Both the position numbers and the translations under genes were made by a program. Of a stretch of DNA of 64,000 nucleotides, positions 56,095-64,000 are shown in pieces (position 1 is the stretch's first letter; every line of letters begins with the position of its first letter). The notes beneath the pieces were generated by a model. That model worked only from the letters and a program-made list of their open reading frames with translations, was not told where the DNA came from and did not search any database. The DNA is from Saturnia japonica (Eukaryota > Arthropoda > Insecta > Lepidoptera > Saturniidae), in assembly GCA_033032175.1 (NCBI GenBank), contig CM065328.1, positions 13,206,690 through 13,270,689 on the forward strand, in the 5' to 3' direction.

Positions 56095-57397
56095 CAAGGT
56101 GTCCAGAAAGGGTATCGGGTATTTGTTTTCGCGCCATATTCGAAACGGGGCGTCTAAAGGGTGCGGGGAGGGGTTCGTGGCGTCCGCCATTTTGTGGAGT
56201 TTTAGTCACGATGGAACAGTACTCGGGGACGCATCGCGCATTTTGCGTACGAGCGTATTATCGTAATGGTGATTCAATAGTGACTGTTCAACGTCTCTAT
56301 CGTGCGGAATATCGTACACGCCACGCGCCAAGTGACGATAGCATTAGGAGATGGGTCAGGATGTTCGAGAATACAGGTGCGACAGTTAAAATTCAAAACT
56401 CTGGTCGTCCTCGTTCAGTTCGCGATGAAGAAACAATTGAAGAAGTTGAGGCGTCGGTTCGTCAAAATCCGTCTTTATCCATCCGAAAGCGAAGCCAAGC
56501 GTTGAACATCAAAAAATCGTCTTTACGTTCGATTTTAAAGAAAGACTTACATCTAAAAGCCTATAAAATTCAATTGGTTCAAGAATTGAAGGATACGGAC
56601 TATGCTAATCGACTGAATTTTGCGAACGAAATGCTGCAGCGATTTAACAATTTTAACAACATACTGTTCAGTGACGAAGCAAATTTTCACCTGAATGGTC
56701 ATGTTAATAAGCAGAATTGTCGGTACTGGGCAGTGGAGAATCCGAGACGAAAGCATGAACGATCCCTGCATAGCCCAAAGGTCGTTGTTTGGGCCGCTAT
56801 GTCTGCTAAAGGCATAATTGGTCCTTATTTTCATGAAGATCAACGAGGCCGAGCAATTAATGTGAATAGTGACCGTTATTGCGATATGTTGCGAAATTTT
56901 TTGGTCCCAGAGTTGCAGGAGTTTGCAGGTTTCAACTCAAGAACGTGGTTCCAGCAAGATGGGGCCACTTGCCATACCTCAAATGACTCAATGGAAGTTG
57001 TTAACGAATTATTCCCTAATAAAGTCATTTCGCGAAGGGGTAACATCAACTGGCCTCCCAGAAGCCCCGACCTTAGCCCGCTTGACTATTTTGCATGGGG
57101 ATACCTTATAAGTAAGGTTTATCAAAACAATCCGACGAATCTAACCCAGTTAAAGCAAAACAGCAGGTCAGAAATGGCAGCAATATCGATAGCTATGTGT
57201 CAACGTGTAATCGCCAATCTTAGTTTCCGTTTAGAAGAGTGCCAGCAACGTAACGGTCATCATTTGGATAACATCATCTTTTCCAAATAATTCTCCAATT
57301 CATATGCTAATAATAAACAATAAAGTTTTTTATTGCATACAAATAATTTTTGTTTCATTGAACTTACAAATACCCGATACCCTTTCTGGACACCTTG
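56095..57397 (+). mobile_element. DD41D (rosa-type) mariner-like transposon, apparently intact
   Basis: 1303 bp. Terminal inverted repeats of about 32 bp match perfectly ('caaggtgtccagaaagggta' onward). TA duplications flank it (56093-56094, 57398-57399). The single ORF is unbroken. This is the only element here with every visible requirement for transposition. Confidence 0.93.
56211..57290 (+). CDS. DD41D transposase (359 aa)
   Basis: The cut-and-paste transposase of the IS630-Tc1-mariner group. It has an N-terminal helix-turn-helix region (CVRAYYRNGDSIVTVQRLYR and SIRRWVRMFENTG), an AT-hook-like GRPRSVRDE and a second HTH (LSIRKRSQALNIKKSSL). The DDE/D core follows: Asp in LFSDEANFHLNG, Asp in WFQQDGATCHTS and Asp in PDLSPLDYFAWG. 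Counting residues between the second and third gives 41, the spacing of the rosa family. The 359-residue length is normal. The start was chosen as the first Met, 116 bp inside the left terminal repeat. Confidence 0.92.
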   Translation: MEQYSGTHRAFCVRAYYRNGDSIVTVQRLYRAEYRTRHAPSDDSIRRWVRMFENTGATVKIQNSGRPRSVRDEETIEEVEASVRQNPSLSIRKRSQALNIKKSSLRSILKKDLHLKAYKIQLVQELKDTDYANRLNFANEMLQRFNNFNNILFSDEANFHLNGHVNKQNCRYWAVENPRRKHERSLHSPKVVVWAAMSAKGIIGPYFHEDQRGRAINVNSDRYCDMLRNFLVPELQEFAGFNSRTWFQQDGATCHTSNDSMEVVNELFPNKVISRRGNINWPPRSPDLSPLDYFAWGYLISKVYQNNPTNLTQLKQNSRSEMAAISIAMCQRVIANLSFRLEECQQRNGHHLDNIIFSK

Positions 57398-57710
57398 TAT
57401 AATGTGTTTTAAGATATAATTGGATTTGTATCACTAAACATGTTATACACCTCAAATTAAAAATTATGTTTGATACAACTTTCCAAGTTTTATCGTTTTT
57501 CTAAAATTGTACCCGGTATATTAAAACAAACCAAAACCAGGATGAAAACACACATTTTATATCAAACATAACGATGTTTTTTTCTTTGTTAAGTACTATA
57601 GAGAATGAGATATTTTATTTTAAATTTGTTTTGGCTTTCCTAAAAAGTAGCAATTTTTGACATGTATCATTTGACACAGGAGGCACAGAATAATGCTTTT
57701 TAATATACAT

Positions 57711-58128
57711 ACTAGCTGTACCCGCGGCTTCGCTCACGTTTACTATAGAATGCCCGCGCGAATCTTGCTCCTCCGCTCCCGGCTATTTTAAAGACAAAAA
57801 TGCTTATTCAGTGGGTGTTCATTAAAATATAGACATACTCTCGCTGACTTTTTTGTAGGACTTTTTAATGTCTACAATTATTTAGTACATTAATTTGCTA
57901 TATCTCTTATGGTGTACTCAGTGTAAGCCACTTAAGCTCCCGAATTGATTCACCATGACCGGTTTTTTTTTTTTTTTGCAGAACACTAATTATTTTTCTA
58001 AAATAAAAGCAGCCTATGTTACTTCCCATAATATCTGCTATCTCTCAGTGGAAGTCTCGCAAAAATCGGTCTAACCATTTCGGAGATTACCCGGAACAAA
58101 CAGATAGACAGACAAAAAGTACAAAAAG
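57711..58128 (+). repeat. Dispersed repeat family A, copy 3
   Basis: From 'actagctgtacccgcggctt' to 'ggaacaaacagatagacaga'. It is the cleanest head of the family in this window. Confidence 0.7.
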
Positions 58129-58269
58129 GTAAATAGACACATTATTTGCATCACAGAACCTACGAATGATCATAGTACTTGTTGAAGAGAAAGATATATA
58201 ATGCGACAACAAATTTTAAGTGTAAAGCTCTCATTTTTATATGAAGTTTAATAATACATGGCAAAAGTT

Positions 58270-58450
58270 GACGTGACGTCACCAGCACAGCCAAGTCGTT
58301 CAGAGTGATCTCTGCGAGTGCGAGTACTAGCGTGTAGTTTCAGAGTGGAACACACCAGTGCTGCTGCTCGCCAGCATGAGTAGGTACCTAGGTGTAGTGG
58401 TGGTGCTTCTGTTTTCTGCAGGCGAACCTGTTCTACAACTACATCTATAG
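58270..58450 (+). promoter_or_regulatory. Candidate promoter and signal-peptide first exon
   Basis: A perfect CRE palindrome TGACGTCA (58274-58281) and two TTCAGAG initiator-like spots precede ATG at 58376. The 24-codon ORF reads MSRYLGVVVVLLFSAGEP, a signal-peptide shape, before TAG at 58448. A donor could be AG|GTACCT or AG|GTGTAG inside it. No following exon was found before the window ends, so this is a suggestion only. Confidence 0.3.
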
Positions 58451-59504
58451 AAACAATGCACTATCATAACTAAATAGTTACGTGAAGTTACTTAAAGCAA
58501 ATATAGTAGGCATTGACAACAATGTCATACATCAACAATACGGGATTTAGGTTGGTAGATAACTAGTTTCATACTACTTTTAAATAATCATTGAAAGGCA
58601 AGGTTTATACGAATAACATTTATTAATAATAGATTAATATTACCGTACGGAAGTAGAGGTCTGTGCTAAGCTATCTCCCACACCGTTTGTGAGCATACAG
58701 CACAATGCACATGCCACCCTGTAGCCTGTAGCCTGTAGCCACTAGCCAGCAAACTTACAGAGGATACTTAGTTTTCTGGACATCAGCCGCCACTCGGTGT
58801 TGTTTTCCTAATGATTTCTAGTTGTATTATTATGTATTCTATAATAACATATTGATATTATTGTTTTGAAATCGTATCAGTATGTTGTTACCTTCACGAA
58901 ATTATTATTATTTTTGTTATTATCTTTTTACTATTTTATTACCTAACTTACTAAATATTAGTTTAATTCAATTAATCCATTAATTTTTCAATTTAATTAA
59001 TCTGTAAGACTAAGTTATAAAAATGCTGTAATTTCAATCAAAAATCAGTTTTCAATGAAACCGATGTGACTCCAACATCTTCTCACTTACTATTAATTTT
59101 ATCTGAACACAGTTATATTTTTATTTATAACAAATTATAATTAAAATTTGATTATACATGCAATATAGGTATCAAGCAATCTTACAATAGCCTGCAATTG
59201 CGGGATATACAGTACATACATAACATCAAAAATTTTATATAAATATATTCAGAAGTGTTACGAGTAAGTAAGTACATTGCAACGTTTTGTTATATTTTAC
59301 AAAAGCTATATTATAATATTTTATTTATACAGTGTAAATGGATATTAAACGCTCCCCTACTTATTCTTACCATATCATAACATAATACTGGTATCCCCAA
59401 AGAGTTAGGCAGATGTGTACCGTGTACCTCACAGTTCCTATAAAACACTCATCTCTATACTACAAAATATAAAACTTACAAAAGGACGGTAAACATGTTA
59501 TCTA
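58451..59504. other. No gene seen
   Basis: Very AT-rich; contains a short direct repeat 'agcctgtagcc' at about 58718-58740. No exon was recognised. Confidence 0.4.
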
Positions 59505-60016
59505 TACAATTAATAAAATTGAAGTGTCTGTTTGTAATGTCAAAATAACAGTTTTTTAATAAATGCATATGAAAGTATATACGATACCTATAACAAAAAG
59601 CCCAATTTAATTTTTTTTTGTCTGTCTGTTTGTTCCGGGTAATCTCCGAAACAGTTGGACCGATTTTGACGGGACTTTCACTGGTATATATTTGATGATA
59701 TAAGGGATAACTTAGGCTACTTTGATTTTAGAAAATTAATTAGGGATCCGCACAAATTAAAAAACTGGTCATGGTGAATCACTTTGGACGCTTAAATGGC
59801 TTACGCTGAGTAAACCATAAGAGATATAGCAAATTAATGTACTACATAATTTTAGACATTAAAAAGACCTACAAAAATTCAGCGAGAGTATATATCTATC
59901 TTCTAAGCAACACCCACAATAAGCATTTTTGCCTTTAAAATAGCCGGGAGCGGGAGCGTGTGCCCGATCGATGACATTCTTCGGTTCAAGTGAGCGAAGC
60001 CGCGGGGATAGCTAGT
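59505..60016 (-). repeat. Dispersed repeat family A, copy 4 (reverse)
   Basis: The longest copy. It runs from the tail ('gtctgtttgtaatgtcaaaa') to the head ('agcgaagccgcggggatag'). Confidence 0.7.
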
Positions 60017-60113
60017 TCAAAATAAAATCGGTAACCAAAAGAAATCCAATTGAATGAACGTGTCTTATAGTTAGTTACCTCACATAAAATTAGTTTCCCC
60101 GGGCAGTCTTAAA

Positions 60114-60134
60114 CGCGCCGCGCCGCGCCGCGCT
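60114..60134. repeat. CGCGC-rich short tandem repeat
   Basis: Four units of 'cgccg' in a row in an otherwise AT-rich stretch. Confidence 0.8.
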
Positions 60135-60909
60135 GGGGAAACAACTAAGATGTTTTTCGATCGTATTTTTCAATGCGATATCTCCTAACTACGTAATAGA
60201 AATTAAGCGAGGAGAACTTACTATTGAAACTTATTCCTCAGATAGTCTTTGTAGAAAAAATGCATTAGGTAGCGCGTAAGGTTTTTCTTTCGCTATCATT
60301 TGGAAGTATAGCGCCATATCTGAGAACCGTAAATACATTATGCATTAACAAATAGTTAATGTACGATTAATTGTTTAAGTTAAAGTTAGTAATGATAATT
60401 TACTGTTTCGCGGCTCTGCACTCCATGATACCTTGTATCTTTGTGTTCTAGCACAAATGTGCTACTATTTTAAAATTAACTGTATCAATTAAAACACCTG
60501 TTTAAACTAGCTCTGCTATACGAGTATCATGTGTAGAAAAACAAATCAGGCTTTATACCAACTATAATCTGATCTGCCTTGGAATCTCAATGTATACACT
60601 TATAGAATTATGTTACCTAATATATATATAATTATATTAATTTATAAAATGAAACAAAGACGTAATTGCGTTTCTCTATAAACAGAGGAAACAACATTTA
60701 AAGCCTTTATTTCAAGTATTTTTATACTCTTACAGTTATACAATATAAATTATTTATAAGAGAGTTTTCTGTACACAAACATATCATTTTGTTTTAAAAA
60801 ATATATGACGTCCCGTTCGACGTCACTTTTGACATCTAGTGACTTTCCATAGATAACGCAGAAGAAACAAAAATTTAAGGAAAGCGATCGTATATGAGTG
60901 TTTTCTTTA

Positions 60910-60931
60910 CATATATATATATATATATATA
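60910..60931. repeat. AT dinucleotide microsatellite
   Basis: Eleven AT repeats, directly before repeat family A copy 5. Confidence 0.9.
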
Positions 60932-61420
60932 ATAGCTGTGACCGCGGCTTCGCTCACGTGGACTACAGAACGCCCGCGCGAATCCTGCTCTTCCGCTCCA
61001 GACTATTTTAAAGATAAAAATGCTTCTTTTGGGTGTTCCATCGACGACGACGTATCTCGCTAATTTTTTTGTATGTGTTTTTAATGTGTACAATTATTTA
61101 GTACATTAAATTGCGATATCTCTTATGGTTTACTCAGCATAAGCCATTTAAGTGCCCGAATTGATTTACCATGACCAGTTTCTTTTATTTCTGCGCAACC
61201 CTAATTCTTTTTCTAAAATAAAAGTAGCCTAAGTTACACCCTATAAAATCAGCTATCTATCAGTGGAAGTCCCGTCAAAATCAGTCCAACCGTTTTGGAG
61301 ATTACCCGGAACAAACAGACAGACAAAAACTTTAAAAATGGGATTTCATATACAATTCGTAAAAAACTGTTATTTTGACATTTACAAACAGTTGCTTTAA
61401 TTTTATCAATTGTATAGAAG
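60932..61420 (+). repeat. Dispersed repeat family A, copy 5
   Basis: The head 'tagctgtgaccgcggcttcg' and tail 'ggaacaaacagacagacaaa', then 'aactgttattttgacattta', give an essentially complete copy. It lies next to the 3' end of the proline-rich membrane protein gene. Confidence 0.7.
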
Positions 61421-61543
61421 ATATAGATAATGGATGGGATGTAGAACAGACGACACATCTAGTAATACCTCCAAATAAAGAATTGCAAGGAAGGAAGCAA
61501 GCGAGTCGTGAACGATTTGTTCAACTACACGTCCATTTGTGAT

Positions 61544-61755
61544 CTATCTGGCAGGCGGAACCTCCGTCACACCGCCGCCGGTGGTGGTGCTGTTCAGAGC
61601 CGGCGGCGCCTTCTCGTGCCGGCCGGGGGCACTGGTGTCGGTGTGCAGGGCGGGCGGAGAGCTGGAGGCGGGGAACACGGAGCCGCCCTTGCCGGAGCTG
61701 GGCGGCGGGAACTGCTTGCACAGCTTCGCCATGGCCGCGGCACTCTCGCGGACCA
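61544..61755 (-). CDS. Proline-rich membrane protein, third exon
   Basis: The acceptor is 'ataattgtag'. It is very GC-rich and open to TAG, reading RESAAAMAKLCKQFPPPSSG and ending VTEVPPAR. An alternative donor before the stop (GCG|GTGTGA) cannot be excluded, in which case the protein would continue. Confidence 0.55.
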
Positions 61756-63793
61756 CTACAATTATCCGAACGTATACATGAAGTGATATTTAAGTGATAT
61801 CAAGTGTGCTATGCGCTGCCTGTTTGCGGATTTTATCTATTCAGTGTTAACGTCGTTTAAGTTTATTTTGCTTCTAAATAAAGATCGTAAAACTTCGCAA
61901 CACACATATGTGGAAACTGGCAACATCGATCACCTCTTGTGCTTAGCCATTAATTAAACTTGCGTCTTCGATAGCAGAACTCTGTGTAATAATGATTAAT
62001 AAGAGCATCAGTTCAACTGCACATTCATTTGAACAAACACAAGATGCTATTAAAGGAACCTCGCATGTCTACAGATTACATTGTAAGTTGAACCATTCCC
62101 TCAGGAAGAGCAGTTGATAATACCCGCCTGGCGCCACTAGCATCAAGTTCTAAATCTATCGTCAACCATCTATATATGTGTTCCGGCAGCTGCACTTGAG
62201 AACCAGTCTTCCACTAAGCTTAGGATCAGGTGGGACTGTGCTCAATTGCAAAAAAAAGCGTTACAAGTCGGGCTATAATAGTAATTATAAAATATGTGAA
62301 ATTAAAAATATAAATAAATTAAAACTGGTAGCTCGATCAAAACGCTGATGATTTATGACAAGAATTAAGTAGTAGAAATCTTGTTGAGGGCAACACTGTG
62401 GGGTGAATAGAGACTTCCTGAGATATTTACCTGGTTGTACAGGGTAGGACAGCGTGATGGGCCCGGGGGCGGGCACGGGGGCAGGCGAGGGCGGCGGCGG
62501 GGAGCGGCTCTGTGCTGGCGCCGGAGACTGCAGCGGACTCTCCTGACTTGACAGTTCTGAAATGATCAGCATACCGACAGACTGATCGATCAACCGTCTC
62601 AGAACCATATGTCACGTCACGTCTTATCAATATAACTTGGAAAAAACCTATCACTTCATATGAAATAAGATATACTTTTTAGGTGAGAAACCGAAGAACA
62701 AAAGTTACCCAAAGAGCCCTAAGAATAGCTAGACTTAAATCGTAGCAGGCGGGGCGGGGCGGGGCAGGACGGAGCACATTGCTTGTAGAACGGATGGCCG
62801 ATAGGGACAAAGAGTTCTCGAGTGACGGCCACATACCGGGAGACGCAATGTGGGTATACGCGCTACAAGGTGGTCCTTCGGACCTGGTCTTAAAAAACTG
62901 TTGACATGCAACCTGTTCAGTAGTGGACATACGAAAGTGTTACAATGAAAACCTCGTAACCTTCACAAAACAGCTTTGACCTTGAATTTTGGATGTTTTT
63001 TTTTTAATTGTAGGTTTTTTTATCTCAACGCCAAATTGTTTCAAAATCCAAAATCAAAGTCAAAATAATCTTTTTTTCAATTTAGACTCTAAGAAGGCAC
63101 CTATGAACGTCAAAACACTACCACCGGTTCGGAAAGCGTCCTACAGATCTTGAAGAACCGGTAAGAAACTCGACCGGGTTTATCTTTTTTTTGTTAACTG
63201 CAGAAATGCTAATACAACTGATATAATAATAATTTAGTGCATGCACAAAAAGGGAGTCACTTCCAGACATAACTATCATTCACATAATGATCCACCCTAT
63301 AATAACCTTCTGACAGTAAAACCCGCTTGATATGGTCCTTGAACTTGTTGTCCAGCAATGTACTGTGAGGTCATGATATAGAACCTAACACTATTACCTA
63401 AAAAAAGTTTTATTAGTCTTACTAAGTCTAAAACACGCTTTGTCTTGAAATGTCAAAACGTGTGGGTCAGAGTAAAAAAACACTATAAATAAATATTGAA
63501 CTTAACTTGAACGTGCAACTTGGACACCTTAGAAAATGAACAGGCGCAAGGCGTAGACACTACCCTATCTTTGCTTCCTCGTAGTGGGGTGATATTGTGA
63601 CACTCAAAACTATATCTGGCCATAAAAATTGGTGTATTCATAGCTGTAGCTTACCTTTGACCCGTTTAGCAAAGAAATAGAAAAAGTAAAAGCACAGTAG
63701 AAGCAGTAGGACCACGATCCCGCCCGTCGCCACGTAGTACGGCACGTGGCTGGGAGGGCGCGCAGCTCCGACCCCGCCCGCCCTGCCGCCCAT
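61544..63793 (-). CDS. Small membrane protein with proline-rich tail (158 aa)
   Basis: Minus-strand exons 63793-63655, 62556-62431, 61755-61544; both introns are phase 1 and the total is 159 codons with stop. The ATG has an in-frame TGA upstream. Residues 1-18 are Gly/Arg-rich; a strong membrane helix spans about 19-41 (YYVATGGIVVLLLLLCFYFF), followed by AKRVK, so the tail is cytosolic. The tail has a PPPPSPAPVPAPGP run that could bind SH3 or similar domains, then a Ser/Pro/Thr-rich end (FPPPSSGKGG). It recalls the N-terminus of synaptotagmins, but no C2 domain is visible and the stop at 61546-61544 may be real. Family unknown. Confidence 0.55.
62118..62265 (+). repeat. SINE body fragment, copy 4
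   Basis: It has 'cgcctggcgccactagc', 'atgtgttccggcagctgcac' and 'ttgagaaccagtcttccac', matching the body of 20001-20328 without the tRNA-like head. It lies in the second intron of the minus-strand gene. Confidence 0.5.
62431..62556 (-). CDS. Proline-rich membrane protein, second exon
   Basis: The acceptor is 'gatcatttcag' and the donor CCAG|GTAAAT; 126 bp, phase 1 both sides. It reads LSSQESPLQSPAPAQSRS, then the proline run and ITLSYPVQP. Confidence 0.65.
63035..63450 (-). pseudogene. CR1/Jockey-like LINE end (reverse)
   Basis: The reverse complement of the 33240-33615 type: tail phrases 'attgaaaaaaagattatttt' and 'gccttcttagagtc', plus an ORF2 end resembling the 'aggttctat' ... 'aagttcaa' region of the copy at 33.3 kb. 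Confidence 0.6.
63655..63793 (-). CDS. Proline-rich membrane protein, first coding exon
   Basis: ATG at 63793-63791, donor AAAG|GTAAGC, 46 codons plus one base. It carries the whole transmembrane helix. Confidence 0.7.
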
Positions 63794-64000
63794 ACTCCTC
63801 ACTGGCTCCTCTCGTGGCTCTCACTATTTGTACAAATGTAAACAAAACATCAATTAATGTAATTAATATAAATAATAATCAGATACATGACAATACGTTA
63901 AAACAATATTGTTAGCTACGTATGTATGTATATGCTTACGTACATTATCATCGTAGATAGTGATTTAAAAACAATATAAAACAATGCTCCACGAAGCACG

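Noticed and set aside
61508..61786. Plus-strand ORFs across the GC-rich exon at 61.5-61.8 kb
   Set aside because: The minus-strand frame joins two upstream exons in phase, while the plus-strand frames have no splice context. Gly/Ala/Arg runs are expected on the antisense of Pro/Ser codons.
1..64000. CRISPR array, bacterial operon, rRNA gene or bona fide tRNA gene
   Set aside because: There are no spacer-repeat arrays and no ribosomal sequence. The tRNA-like boxes belong to SINE heads with poor cloverleaf prospects.

Overview
The window reads as nuclear DNA of a moth or butterfly. It is AT-rich and intron-rich, has no operon-like gene packing, and is crowded with lepidopteran-type dispersed repeats. 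It also carries Jockey-like and CR1/RTE-like LINE pieces, mariner/Tc1, DD41D, piggyBac and PIF/Harbinger elements, and tRNA-headed SINEs. One host gene belongs to the insect Spätzle family. All of this was read by eye; no search was run.

Host genes. Four multi-exon genes can be rebuilt from exons whose splice sites and reading phases agree. (1) Plus strand, 2171-9826: the C-terminal five exons of a Spätzle-family cystine-knot ligand, closest to Spz6. (2) Minus strand, 16914-13309: five exons giving a 307-residue single-pass membrane protein with two PPxY motifs. (3) Plus strand, 35701-40343: six exons, all joined in phase 1, giving a 451-residue mostly disordered protein ending in a PPxY tail. 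(4) Minus strand, 63793-61544: three exons giving a 158-residue membrane protein with a proline-rich tail. Possible first exons or promoters lie near 19.2 kb, 28.0 kb and 58.3 kb.

Mobile DNA. A 4.86 kb Ty3/gypsy-type LTR element (2987-7847) sits in a Spätzle-gene intron. Its LTRs look identical, but RT-RNase H sequence has been lost. Two solo LTRs of another family are at 8986-9441 and 17359-17811. A Harbinger deletion derivative (11117-11638), a piggyBac relic (about 25452-27267), a dead mariner inside an intron of gene 3 (38730-39991) and a Tc1 fragment (43575-43993) follow. From 44.1 to 55.5 kb there is a dense nest of GC-rich LINE sequence. Inside it, two LINE 5' ends face outward, are fused in the middle at about 50075, and are flanked by a 183-bp near-identical direct repeat. 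Next to the nest is a DD41D (rosa-type) transposon, 56095-57397, with matching terminal repeats and an unbroken transposase.

Layout. 1-10 kb is the Spätzle gene with nested elements. 10-20 kb is the first PPxY gene and repeats. 20-35 kb is mostly repeat-rich intergenic or intronic sequence with one CpG-rich promoter-like spot. 35.7-40.3 kb is the second PPxY gene. 41-58 kb is transposon-dominated. 58-64 kb holds a promoter-like spot and the proline-rich membrane protein gene. The host genes need not act together. The two PPxY proteins could both be clients of NEDD4-type WW-domain ubiquitin ligases, which is inference from motif alone.
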